Shown here piece by piece: positions 7,919 through 16,970 of a stretch of 64,000 nucleotides of DNA (within the stretch, counting starts at the first letter, position 1; each line of letters starts with the position of its first letter). The notes below the pieces were generated by a model. It saw only the letters and a program-made list of their open reading frames with translations, was not told the origin of the DNA and did no database searches. The DNA comes from Alphaproteobacteria bacterium (GTDB taxonomy: Bacteria > Pseudomonadota > Alphaproteobacteria > JANQMY01). The stretch is from the NCBI GenBank assembly GCA_028289425.1, contig JANQPL010000012.1, forward strand, positions 186,001-250,000. Direction: 5' to 3'. A program made the position numbers and the translations under genes.

Positions 7919-8026
7919 TGTGCTTTACCCCATCATTACCGTATGCGGAACTTATAATGGGGGCAGCTTAGTCGACGCGGTATGTGTGCCGGTATGAGGC
8001 GCTTCACTAATTCCGGAATGAAATTG

Positions 8027-11000
8027 TTAGAAACGTATTGTGCCGGCAACTGTGAAGGTGGTTGCGTTTACAAAGGATGGATTGGCGGCGTCACCCAGCA
8101 ACGTGTTCAGATCTTGGTAGCGAAAGTCTGCGCCAAATATATTTTTGATCCCTACACTGACATCTCCTGTCCCCGCGCGGAATCGATGGGACACAAGCAG
8201 ATCAAATGTCACAAAATCCTCGCTTGTTGAGGTCAGGGTTGAGAATGGAGTTGGGCTGAGGTCTTGGTGGACAAATGTGCCCTTTGCTTCCACCTTGGTG
8301 CCCCAAGGGGCAAAATAACGTGCTGTTATTGGTAGTACAGCAGTTTCAATTGTATCGGGTGCATTTGCGGTGCTTGGACCGAAAAAGGCGCCACCAAGCT
8401 GAACTTTGCTGTAGCCGGCGTTGACACTCAATTGTGTTGAAGCCGATGGAAACACGTTCAAAAGGCCCGAGATCTCAAGTAGCTCGAAATCGGCCAAGGC
8501 GGAGCTTGTGAGGCTGAGATTGGGTATCCTTAATTCAGATTCACGCCAAACTGCTTTAATTTGTCCACTGACCAAGTCTGGCGATACATAATCGACCGCA
8601 ACAGCCGCATGTTCATTCGTCGAGGAAACACCGTCGTCGAAGAATTGCGGAAATCCTGCTATCTGGGTGGGTTGTAGTGAAAGTGGTGTGTCAGGGTTCG
8701 TTCCGGCACCCTGGGTGTAGGCGAATCGGACATTTAGATTATCTGTCAGTCTGTGCACTATGCCGAATTTGGGCTGCAGTTGATCGAAGCCGTTTGTAGA
8801 TGGATTCAGATCGTCGTGTGCAACACCAATTGTGAATGTCGTATCCGGCTGAAGTTTGACATACGCGTAACTGTATACGCTCAGCTTCCGCCTGTCGCTC
8901 AAGAACCGAGCACTAGTCACGCATGACACCAAAAAGGCAGGGCAAACGCCACCGAATGAAGGACTTGCGTCGATACGCGAAACGAATCTGACCTCATCTT
9001 CACTTAGTTCAATCCCACTCACAATGGAGACGATTCTGTGTTCGAATATGTTTTGTGTTTGAAACGCAAATCCATTGATGTCGGAGTCGACACTTGCCTG
9101 GGAAACAGGTGATTCCACGAAAACTTCAGAGTCGAAATCGCGATACTCGAAATTCGCGATCAGAGTGTTCGATGCGTTTAGGTCAAATCGCCCACCAATC
9201 CGACCGGAGAAGCTTTCGATCTTAGTTCGGTCGGATCGGGAAAAGTCATCGGGTTCGAAGTTTAGAGATAGGTCACCTTGGTCTGTGTTTCGGTAACGAA
9301 ATTCCGCCTGAAGACGAATACGAGACGTCACCTCTCCCTGCGCGAAGACAGATAGAATATCGTGCCGCACGTCATTGTTATCGCGCACGCCGTCAGTTTC
9401 GTAGTGGAATTGGCTAATATTGTAGCCGATCTTCCCTTGCAGACCCGAGAGAATGAATTCGTTGGCAGCGGTACCATAGTTTCCCGCGAGTCCTGCTACA
9501 GTGAGCTTGTGTCCATTGGACTCGAAGGCGGTAGTGTATTCGTTGAAGCTGATGCCGTTGAAGCCCGCGCCGCCCAAGAAGGCGAGATCCGTTTCGGCAA
9601 GCTGTGGCCGGACGGGATCTTGCGTCGATGGCTGAAGGATTTGAGCTTTGCGTATCGAGCTTGCGCGCGCAAAGTCTTGGAAGGGTTGGTCGGCGAGCAG
9701 GTCTCCGTGGAACCGATAACCCGCATGATCCGCGGGGGCACTTGAAATGGCACGGGAGGCTTCCGACAAGCCAAACTCTTCAAGACCCAGCGTACGGTAG
9801 ATGCCGCTCAACACGGATCCGCGCACGGCCATATCGTCGGCCAAAGCGCCGCGCGTGCGATAGACGGCTCGATTGTCGCTTCTCGCAATACTCTCCGTGA
9901 GAGACCGCAGGGCTTGAATGGGCTGGTTCTCGAGGAACAGCTGTATGGCTTCATAAAACCATGGAGTGGGATCTGCGGGGTCGCGTTCCTTTGCCAGCCC
10001 ATATTGCGACAACGCTTTGTCGCTACGCCGTTCTTCGAAATAAGCACGGCCCAGATAGCTGCGATAGAGGCTCACATTTGGATCCAGCGTGACCGCCAAT
10101 TCGATGTGGTCGCGGCCTTCCGTCAGGTCCCCTTGTCGGATCTTAGTTAAGCCCAATCCAAATCGTGCCGCGGGATCGTGACTATCCTGTTCGATCGCCG
10201 TGCCGAACGACTGAACCGCATCTCGCAGCGCAAGTTTATGCAATGATATGAACCCCAAGATCGTGTGGGCACGAGATGAGGTCGTCGGGTTTGAGCGAAT
10301 GCTGCTCGCGAGCTTTTGCGCCAAAGCCACGTTGTCATTGATTAAGGCGAGTTCCGCGCGCCTCAATGTCATTAGGGAGCTGGCGGATTGCTGTTGGTCG
10401 AAGCGGTTGGCGGAAGCAAACGCCTCTTCCACACGTCCCAGAGATTGCAGTGCGTAGGTGAGGGTGAGCGCCACCGACTCTGACGAGGGAAATCGTCTTG
10501 CTGCTTCTTCCGCTGCGGCCAAGTTTGCAGCTTTGTCATCTGAGGTGCGGGATTGAACGACATCAATCAGTATGCTGAGTGCTTGTACGTCGGCCGTTTG
10601 GGGCTGCCCTGACAAAAGCGCGCGCGCCTGTTTGAGATTGCCAGCCTGAACCGCGGTCTGCAGATCCGTTGGAACGGCACGGACGATCGGGTAATAAAGT
10701 GTCCATTGCACTTCTTCCAGCGGATCGACGAGGCCGCGCCACAGGGTCACGTCTTTCGGCCGGTCGCGCGACAGCTTGCGAGGGGCCGTGGTTTCGTCGG
10801 CTGCAACTGTCTCGCCCTGTGCGGCATAGATGACATGATGAGATTGCGCGTTCTCCGCGCTGACAGTGCCTTCGAAGACTTGGATGAACGAGCGGTTGTT
10901 TTGCGCGTCCACCTGCACCAAAAATTCGGTTCCCTCGATCCCGCCATTTATGTGTGGTGTGTGCACGTCGAGCTTCTGGGGCGTTCGACTAAAAATGAAG

Positions 11001-11347
11001 GTTGCGCCCCATAGGACCTCAAGAAGGGTGCGTGCCGTCTGCCGTTCCCGGAAGGTGACGTTTGAGGTCGTCTTGAGGCGAACGATGGTTTGTTCTCGAA
11101 TGAGGCGGATGGTGGCTTTGCCGTCCCGTCCGGTGCGCACGGAATGGCCGGGACAAAGACGGTCCCCGGGCTCTGTACGCCGCCAAATCTCGGCGCCGGA
11201 CAAGGCTGTCTCAACACGGCCTTGGGCGGCTTCGACGATCGCCACATGAACGGCACAGGTTTGATTTTCCGCTCTGGCGATCGACGCCCCGCACAGCCAA
11301 ATGAGACTTGCCAGCAGCAATGCCTTGGATGGGTATCCAGCCCGCAT
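8027..11347 (-). CDS. FecR-domain / TPR / outer-membrane beta-barrel fusion protein
   Basis: The 1106-aa protein has a signal peptide (residues 1-26), then a FecR-type domain (about 30-200, with the hallmark GGIEGTEFLVQV and the following FEGTVSAEN). TPR repeats follow at about 220-560 (SFGTAIEQDSHDPAARFGLG, ALSQYGLAKERDPADPTPWF). A roughly 500-residue C-terminal beta-barrel (about 600-1106) has alternating hydrophobic/aromatic strands and a terminal Phe (FTVAGTIRF). Barrel strands such as HRFRAGTGDVSVGIKNIF resemble TonB-dependent receptors, but no plug domain is seen. FecR domains normally sense a periplasmic signal; here the sensor appears physically joined to its own barrel. GAGGGATTA precedes the ATG. 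The CHASE2 cyclase gene lies upstream on the same strand with a 185-bp gap. Confidence 0.85.
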   Translation of the reverse strand: MRAGYPSKALLLASLIWLCGASIARAENQTCAVHVAIVEAAQGRVETALSGAEIWRRTEPGDRLCPGHSVRTGRDGKATIRLIREQTIVRLKTTSNVTFRERQTARTLLEVLWGATFIFSRTPQKLDVHTPHINGGIEGTEFLVQVDAQNNRSFIQVFEGTVSAENAQSHHVIYAAQGETVAADETTAPRKLSRDRPKDVTLWRGLVDPLEEVQWTLYYPIVRAVPTDLQTAVQAGNLKQARALLSGQPQTADVQALSILIDVVQSRTSDDKAANLAAAEEAARRFPSSESVALTLTYALQSLGRVEEAFASANRFDQQQSASSLMTLRRAELALINDNVALAQKLASSIRSNPTTSSRAHTILGFISLHKLALRDAVQSFGTAIEQDSHDPAARFGLGLTKIRQGDLTEGRDHIELAVTLDPNVSLYRSYLGRAYFEERRSDKALSQYGLAKERDPADPTPWFYEAIQLFLENQPIQALRSLTESIARSDNRAVYRTRGALADDMAVRGSVLSGIYRTLGLEEFGLSEASRAISSAPADHAGYRFHGDLLADQPFQDFARASSIRKAQILQPSTQDPVRPQLAETDLAFLGGAGFNGISFNEYTTAFESNGHKLTVAGLAGNYGTAANEFILSGLQGKIGYNISQFHYETDGVRDNNDVRHDILSVFAQGEVTSRIRLQAEFRYRNTDQGDLSLNFEPDDFSRSDRTKIESFSGRIGGRFDLNASNTLIANFEYRDFDSEVFVESPVSQASVDSDINGFAFQTQNIFEHRIVSIVSGIELSEDEVRFVSRIDASPSFGGVCPAFLVSCVTSARFLSDRRKLSVYSYAYVKLQPDTTFTIGVAHDDLNPSTNGFDQLQPKFGIVHRLTDNLNVRFAYTQGAGTNPDTPLSLQPTQIAGFPQFFDDGVSSTNEHAAVAVDYVSPDLVSGQIKAVWRESELRIPNLSLTSSALADFELLEISGLLNVFPSASTQLSVNAGYSKVQLGGAFFGPSTANAPDTIETAVLPITARYFAPWGTKVEAKGTFVHQDLSPTPFSTLTSTSEDFVTFDLLVSHRFRAGTGDVSVGIKNIFGADFRYQDLNTLLGDAANPSFVNATTFTVAGTIRF

Positions 11348-11532
11348 TAATCCCTCAAATGCGCAGTGTGTCTGCGTCGTGCTCCTCTGCTTTTAAGGGT
11401 GTATCTGATGTACCCTGCGCTGCCAAGTTGCCGGCCGAAATCAAAGGAAATTCGAGGGAAAATAGCTCCGCTTTAGCCGGATTTTGGCACGAATTGCGAA
11501 TGGGAAGGGCTAATCCAATGCGAGCCACGGGA

Positions 11533-13470
11533 TCAGTTCCTCTTTCTGACCTCTATAACGTGTATGGGCTCGTCGAAGCCCTGAAGGTAATGTTCGCCCC
11601 GATCCCGCAACTCCGCCCCCACCAAATATGGGGCAAGATTGGCTGTCGCCAGAATTCGGGTATTCAGCTCTTTATTCAGTGCCTCAAGCCGGGCAGCCAA
11701 GATGACTGGCCGCCCCTGAGCGTTGAACGCTCTCTGTCCTTCCATGCCCATGCCACCGATTGAGATTGGACCATAACTCAGGCCAATACGATTGCGCCTT
11801 GCAATCGGTCCTTCAGGTCCGTCCACACGCAGGGCAAGATTCGACAGCTCGAACACGCATTGCACGACAGCTTCCCAGTGTTTTCCCTTAGTCAGCGGTA
11901 TCTTCCAAATCGCCTTAAAACTGTCGTCGGCGGGATTGATAAAGGTTCCGCCCGCAGCTTTTACAATTTGGCCTGCTTGCGAAATGTAATCATCCATTCC
12001 GTCATAGAGGCTCGATTGGCGGCTCAATGCCGTGGCGGTGGTTGAGTCTTCAATATCGCACTTAAGACAGAGCGCATTGGCCTGGTCCGGCTGGCTTTTT
12101 GGATCGCGTTGCGTGCGCATCTTGGCCTGTTCTTCTCCGGGCACCCACAATCTGTTCCAGATGTTCAGGAGCTCAAGTTGGAATGACATGCCCAGCGGAA
12201 TGGCAAACAAGGCCATTGCATAAAGTGTGATGGTTGGGATCCAGATTTGCCACCCGGAAAAAAAGGACAGGGCAATCACCGTATACATCCAAGCAATGCC
12301 CGCAACCAAAGGCACGCTCACGTAAAGGGGAGTGCGCGTAACAAGCAGCGACAGAAGCAAACCAATCCCAACAATGATAACCGTCGATACCAGCGGCGTG
12401 GTGCGCTTGAGTGTGCTTTGATGATGGAGGTTGAGAAAGGCGGTCGCCGCAATTTCGACGCCCGAAAGATCAATGCCATTCTCTTGTGAAAAGACCGTCG
12501 AGAAACGATCCGATTGTTGGTAAGTGTCCAGATGAACTTGACCGATGAACACGGTCTTGCCCGCCAGATCGGGAAACGCATCCGTTTCCAAAAGGGCAAA
12601 GGCGTCTTTAACGGGAATTGTTCCCGGACCGCCGTAGAAGTTCAAATAGTGACTTTCATTGTGCCGAAGGAGCGAGACCGTCCTTTGCGCCGCTTCATCA
12701 AGTTGGGTCAGGCGTTCTACAGTGTCAGCCGGCGGCAAAGCGTTCCTCTTAAGATAATCTGAGATCGCTTCCTCCGCATCCGGCCCTGTAGCATTCTTGA
12801 ACAGGGCCTTTCGATACGGTGCCAATAGCGCCAAGGTGGGCAGGGTTGCCATATCGCCGAATAAGGCATGGCTCGTCCAGAACTGGTTGACACGGTCGGG
12901 TCTTGTCGGAATGGGAAAGGGACCTGACGCAAAGACAGCGTCCTCAATCTCGGGAATAATCGGATGCAGCTCTTGCATCAAATGTTCATCGGAAGTGAAC
13001 AATCGGGATTTAATGCGGCGCAGGCCAACAACGCCGCCGAACTCCCGCATCTGAGATGCTAAGAGCCGATCTTCTTCTTCATTGCCCATCTTTTCAAAGG
13101 ATATGTCGATGGCAATCGCAGCCGGGCCTGCGGACGCGATGCGCCCCAGCAAATATGCCAAAAGACATCTTGGGATCGGGCCAGTAAACGATCGTACTCT
13201 GTTCGTCGGCCGCAGGTCGCACGTGTAACCGCGTACGTTTATTTCAGCGGGCAAGCCGCGCGCTTCGGAAATGTCGTCCACATTGATTACGACTGCCTCT
13301 GGCGGCGGAGCGACTTCACCGCGTAAGGTGAAGAGCAACCACAACCCGATATCTTCTTCGGCATCCCAATCCATTGCGAAACAGAAGGACAGGCCGGCGG
13401 CAATCACCAGTACGCTGGTTATGAGAATGTCGCGCGTGCTGACGATGCGTTTCCAAAGCCCGGCCAACAT
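11533..13470 (-). CDS. CHASE2-domain adenylate/guanylate cyclase
   Basis: The 645-aa protein has an N-terminal transmembrane helix (about 14-32), then a periplasmic CHASE2 sensor (about 45-350, with VVINVDD, AIAIDISFE and GKTVFIGQ). Three membrane helices follow (about 360-440), then a C-terminal class III cyclase domain (about 470-645). In the cyclase domain both metal-binding Asp are kept (LKCDIEDS and NPADDSF) and the transition-state Arg is kept (AARLEAL). The ribose-orienting Asn of VNLAARL is Ile (VILAARL), so activity may be altered. CHASE2 cyclases paired with FecR proteins are known in bacteria. The pairing here with a FecR-barrel fusion suggests signalling from outer membrane to cytoplasmic nucleotide. 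It lies 22 bp after the GST gene. Confidence 0.88.
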   Translation of the reverse strand: MLAGLWKRIVSTRDILITSVLVIAAGLSFCFAMDWDAEEDIGLWLLFTLRGEVAPPPEAVVINVDDISEARGLPAEINVRGYTCDLRPTNRVRSFTGPIPRCLLAYLLGRIASAGPAAIAIDISFEKMGNEEEDRLLASQMREFGGVVGLRRIKSRLFTSDEHLMQELHPIIPEIEDAVFASGPFPIPTRPDRVNQFWTSHALFGDMATLPTLALLAPYRKALFKNATGPDAEEAISDYLKRNALPPADTVERLTQLDEAAQRTVSLLRHNESHYLNFYGGPGTIPVKDAFALLETDAFPDLAGKTVFIGQVHLDTYQQSDRFSTVFSQENGIDLSGVEIAATAFLNLHHQSTLKRTTPLVSTVIIVGIGLLLSLLVTRTPLYVSVPLVAGIAWMYTVIALSFFSGWQIWIPTITLYAMALFAIPLGMSFQLELLNIWNRLWVPGEEQAKMRTQRDPKSQPDQANALCLKCDIEDSTTATALSRQSSLYDGMDDYISQAGQIVKAAGGTFINPADDSFKAIWKIPLTKGKHWEAVVQCVFELSNLALRVDGPEGPIARRNRIGLSYGPISIGGMGMEGQRAFNAQGRPVILAARLEALNKELNTRILATANLAPYLVGAELRDRGEHYLQGFDEPIHVIEVRKRN

Positions 13471-13492
13471 TCAGGCGCCCCCCAGCCCCAAT

Positions 13493-14101
13493 CTAGAAGT
13501 CATGTTTGGTGATGGGAATGTGGCACGGCTGACCGGCAATGCGGTCGAGCCAGCGGCGCACATTCGTGTAGAGTGTCAACTCAAAGCCCCCTTCCTCGGC
13601 CACGTGGGTGTATGCGTAAAGGGCTATATCCGCGATCGAACACCGATCCCCGACAAAATAGTCAGCTTGGGATAGGTGTTTGTCCATAACCTTCAAGGCC
13701 GCTTCTCCTTTGGGTTTTAACACCGGCAACTCATCGAATCGGGGATCCCCCGGCTTGCAAAACTCATGAATAAACCGGGACACGGCAATGTAAGGCTCGT
13801 GCGAATACTGCTCGAAGAACATCCATTGGAGCGCTTGTGCCCGTTCGAACGGATCTTTTGGCAAATAGTCGGTGCCGTTTGCGAGGAAGAATAGGATCGC
13901 GTTGGATTCGGCGATGACACGACCGTCATCAAGCTGCAAGAGCGGAATCCGGCCGTTGGGATTCATGGCCAGGAAGGACTCGGTCCGCGTTTCGCCCTTC
14001 AGAATGTCGAGATTGATCCATTGAAAGGGGGTTTGGGTCAGCGTTAGCAGCAATCGAACTTTGTAGCCGTTTCCCGATGGCAGAAAGTCGTATAGGCGCA
14101 T
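13493..14101 (-). CDS. Glutathione S-transferase family protein
   Basis: The 202-aa protein has an N-terminal thioredoxin-like domain (MRLYDFLPSGNGYKVRLLL; NPNGRIPLLQLDDGRVIAES with the cis-Pro and the glutathione gamma-glutamyl site ES). The C-terminal helical domain contains the capping motif SIADIALYAYTHVAEEGGF. Length and motifs are normal for bacterial cytosolic GSTs. The candidate active residue at the start of helix 1 is Ser11 (PSGNGYK). The substrate is unknown. It is the first gene of a run with the CHASE2 cyclase (gap 22 bp), but a functional link is not evident. Confidence 0.9.
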   Translation of the reverse strand: MRLYDFLPSGNGYKVRLLLTLTQTPFQWINLDILKGETRTESFLAMNPNGRIPLLQLDDGRVIAESNAILFFLANGTDYLPKDPFERAQALQWMFFEQYSHEPYIAVSRFIHEFCKPGDPRFDELPVLKPKGEAALKVMDKHLSQADYFVGDRCSIADIALYAYTHVAEEGGFELTLYTNVRRWLDRIAGQPCHIPITKHDF

Positions 14102-14273
14102 CCCTAGCTTTCCCCTGGATCCAATCCTCGCTGGGCGAGAAAAATTCGAAAAATTGACACTGCCGGTGAACCGTTGCGCCCCCTGCGGCGTACCTACCTA
14201 ATATCAAGTGTCTAGTTTTGTTGACAGTGCCTGTCGCAAACTTTGCTTAACAGGCTAATGCAAAAGGCGACCA

Positions 14274-14789
14274 ATGAAAATCGAAGCGTTTGAAGCAAAT
14301 GAACCGCGGCTTGCGATCGAGGAGTTTTTCGAGGGTCAAGTCGAAGCTTGGGGACTTTTTGTCGACCGGTTTGGCGGCTTGCGCCGCCAATTCAAAGTGG
14401 ATTTGAAAGGCGACTGGGACGGGCGCATGCTGACCTTGTCTGAGGATTTCTTCTATTCCGACGGGGAAACCCAGCGCCGTCAGTGGCACATTTTGCGGAA
14501 AGAGGGTGGCCGCTATGAGGGCCGGGCGCATGATGTCTTCGGCGTGGCCCACGGCAAAGTGGCCGGTAACGCCTTCAATTGGTCCTACGATTTAAGCCTG
14601 CGCATGTTCGGTCGCGATGTTCGCGTGCAGGTGGACGATTGGATGTTTCTCCAGCCGGGCGGGGTGTTGATCAATCGGGCAAAGATTTCAAAGCTTGGCT
14701 TTGAGTTGGGGACACTCGAGATCTTCTTCCGCCGTATGGAAGCAAGCACCGTTTCCGCCGCGGAGCTGAAAGCACGGGTCGCGGCCTAG
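14274..14789 (+). CDS. DUF3833 domain-containing protein
   Basis: The 171-aa protein matches the DUF3833 pattern over its whole length: PRLAIEEFFEGQVEAWGLFVDRFG, LTLSEDFFYSDGETQRRQW, DVFGVAHGKVAGNAFNWSY and VDDWMFLQPGGVLINRAKISKLGFELGT. Many DUF3833 members are lipoproteins, but this one starts directly with the domain and has no signal peptide. Its function is unknown; the fold is probably a small lipocalin-like barrel. The ribosome site AAAAGG precedes the ATG by 6 bases. It ends 14 bp from the convergent amidohydrolase gene. Confidence 0.88.
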   Translation: MKIEAFEANEPRLAIEEFFEGQVEAWGLFVDRFGGLRRQFKVDLKGDWDGRMLTLSEDFFYSDGETQRRQWHILRKEGGRYEGRAHDVFGVAHGKVAGNAFNWSYDLSLRMFGRDVRVQVDDWMFLQPGGVLINRAKISKLGFELGTLEIFFRRMEASTVSAAELKARVAA

Positions 14790-14803
14790 AAGGGACGCCC
14801 CAG

Positions 14804-16294
14804 CTAGGCCGGGTTGCCGTCATTCAGTTGGAGCAGGTTGAAGAATTCGCGCCGCGTCTTGGGTCCGTAGGTCTCGAAACTCGGATCCGGGTTGTCAAGG
14901 TAGGCATGACGCTCCCGGCCGATGCGGTCTGTGGCAGAGGCCCGCTTACGCACTTCCTCTTTTGACAGCTTATATGGCACCACCGCGTTGAGGCCGAAGA
15001 CTTTGCGGCGGATCTCCGGCGTGATGTGCGGGTAGCCATAGGTCTCCTGAAACGCTTCTGAAATCTGAAAAGTCCGAAACGCCTGGATTTGGTCTTGGGG
15101 GCTGCCGTACCAGATTGAGTCGGTTCCCCAAAGAACACGATCCTCGCCCACATAGGTCAGCAGCTTGCCCATCAAATGTGCGGCTTGCGTGGGGTCTTTC
15201 ATCACATTGCGCCACGTGCTGCCAAGTTCCGCATAGACATTCGAATTGGGCGTAATGCCGTTGTCTTGGAGCGATTTCACCAGTTCGTTGACGCCGATGA
15301 ACTCCTCAGCATTCGGATCATACGGACCTTCTTCGTGGTCGGGCTCGTAGCCTGAGTGATAGACGATGAATGTCATGTCGGGGAACATCTTCGCAACGAC
15401 GCCAATGTCCGATGGCCGCGCATATCGGGTGTAGCGACCGCCAAACATGATGCCCGGCAGGGGAAGCCCCTTGTGAACGCAGATAATGTTCACCCCAAGC
15501 GCGCGGGCGCGCTCGATCATGGGAATGCCGAATTCTTCATCGTAGAGCCAAAAGCCGCGGCCGTTCGGCCCCCATTGGGTGTAGGTTTTCCAAGCCGAGA
15601 TTTTAAACTCCTCGGCTTGGGCTTCCATGTTTTCTATGGCACCGGGAATTTGTGGGTGCACAAGCCCGTGGATCAGCAAGCGGTGATCCCCTTCCATGGC
15701 ATCGACCATGGCGCGTGTGGCGGCTGCTTCTTCGGTGGACAGTGGGTTGTCATTGGGGGCGGCGGGCACCGCCGATAGAACGCAGAGATCCGTATCGCTA
15801 TCGAGAAAAATCTCTTGGATGAAGTTCTCGGCAGAAAAACACGCAATGGCATCGCTTTCGTTTTTGCAGCTCGACTGGGGGAAGAAACGCAGACCCACCT
15901 TCCATTGGTTCACCAGTTGGTCACGCCATTTGCCTTGAGGGTTCACATGGTGGCCCTGCACATCGAAGATAAACTCGTTACCATCCACTGTGGCCGATGC
16001 GACTTCCGATTCAAAAGCTGCATCGGCACTCACTTCGTAGTAGCCGCCAGTGCGTCCGGCTTCGGCAAAAGCGTGGTTCATGGCCAGCAGCGTGCCGGCG
16101 GCGCCGGAACTGGTGGTCAAAAATTTGCGCCGGCTCACACCAAGCTTCTGCGCAATACGGCCGACCCAATCTTGCGCTGTTCTGTTGGCGTGGCGCGCAG
16201 CATGGGGCAGCGGCACCGGCAGATATTCGCCGTTCGTGGTGGTGTCGAGTTTAATGGGAAGGCGAGTGCCCTCCGGGTCGGCCCCAAACCTCAT
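14804..16294 (-). CDS. Tat-exported amidohydrolase family protein
   Basis: The 496-aa protein has a twin-arginine motif within RRKFLTTSSGAAGTLLAMNHAFA (about residues 55-77), preceded by an unusually long N-terminal region. The hydrolase domain is of the amidohydrolase_2 (TIM-like) type. Probable metal or catalytic residues are in HGLVHPQ, IICVHKGLPLPG, FIVYHSGYEPDHEEGP and the C-terminal LWGTDSIWYGSP, whose Asp matches the last conserved Asp of the family. Family members are decarboxylases or hydrolases acting on ring compounds; the substrate cannot be named. Export in folded form fits a metalloenzyme. Confidence 0.85.
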   Translation of the reverse strand: MRFGADPEGTRLPIKLDTTTNGEYLPVPLPHAARHANRTAQDWVGRIAQKLGVSRRKFLTTSSGAAGTLLAMNHAFAEAGRTGGYYEVSADAAFESEVASATVDGNEFIFDVQGHHVNPQGKWRDQLVNQWKVGLRFFPQSSCKNESDAIACFSAENFIQEIFLDSDTDLCVLSAVPAAPNDNPLSTEEAAATRAMVDAMEGDHRLLIHGLVHPQIPGAIENMEAQAEEFKISAWKTYTQWGPNGRGFWLYDEEFGIPMIERARALGVNIICVHKGLPLPGIMFGGRYTRYARPSDIGVVAKMFPDMTFIVYHSGYEPDHEEGPYDPNAEEFIGVNELVKSLQDNGITPNSNVYAELGSTWRNVMKDPTQAAHLMGKLLTYVGEDRVLWGTDSIWYGSPQDQIQAFRTFQISEAFQETYGYPHITPEIRRKVFGLNAVVPYKLSKEEVRKRASATDRIGRERHAYLDNPDPSFETYGPKTRREFFNLLQLNDGNPA

Positions 16295-16436
16295 GAATTG
16301 ATCCTCTTTTGCGCGCTGTCACCTACGTTAATTAGTGAACAAGTCGTTAAAGAAGTATTGATGAAATCTTAAGACTATCCCTTTTCATTAAGGGGAGGCT
16401 AAACTCGAACGATAGGAAGACTGACTGCGAAATGTC

Positions 16437-16970
16437 ATGCGTATCTTGATCGTATCGGTTGTTCTTTTTGTGGCGGCATGCGCCGGCCCGCCCAATTCGT
16501 CTGTGAATTCTCACGGGGTGCAGCTGGCCGGCCTTAATCCGCGCATCTTGGCGCCTTCAAAACCCCTGCAATGCGTGCCATATGCCCGCAAGCAAAGTGG
16601 CATCCGCATATTTGGCGATGCCTGGACCTGGTGGTCCAAGGCCGACCGTGAATTTGCGAAGGGTGCGCACCCACGACGCGGCGCCGTCATGGTGATCCGC
16701 GGACAGAAGTCGCGGCGCGGACATTTGGCTGTGGTCACCAAAGTGGTCAACAGCCGCCAAATCGTCGTTGAGCATGCCAACTGGCTCAACCGCGGTCGCA
16801 TCCATCTAGACACGCCGGTGCTGGATGTGTCCGCCAACAATGATTGGAGCGCGGTGCGGGTGTGGTACACACCGGGCCGGCAGCTAGGCACGTCCACCTA
16901 TCGGGTCGACGGCTTTATTTATCCGGCCGCCCACGTAGCGGCGCTTGAGGGTCAGCCAGACTTGCTCTAG
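16437..16970 (+). CDS. CHAP-domain lipoprotein (amidase/peptidase)
   Basis: The 177-aa protein has a lipoprotein signal (residues 1-15, lipobox VAAC). A CHAP domain follows, with the catalytic Cys in QCVPYARKQSG, the catalytic His in RRGHLAVVTKVV and an acidic or Asn partner in VVEHANWLNRG. CHAP domains are NlpC/P60-like cysteine peptidases that cut peptidoglycan crosslinks or act as amidases. An outer-membrane-anchored cell-wall enzyme is the likely role. The last 4 bp overlap the end of the convergent PPK2 gene. Confidence 0.87.
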   Translation: MRILIVSVVLFVAACAGPPNSSVNSHGVQLAGLNPRILAPSKPLQCVPYARKQSGIRIFGDAWTWWSKADREFAKGAHPRRGAVMVIRGQKSRRGHLAVVTKVVNSRQIVVEHANWLNRGRIHLDTPVLDVSANNDWSAVRVWYTPGRQLGTSTYRVDGFIYPAAHVAALEGQPDLL

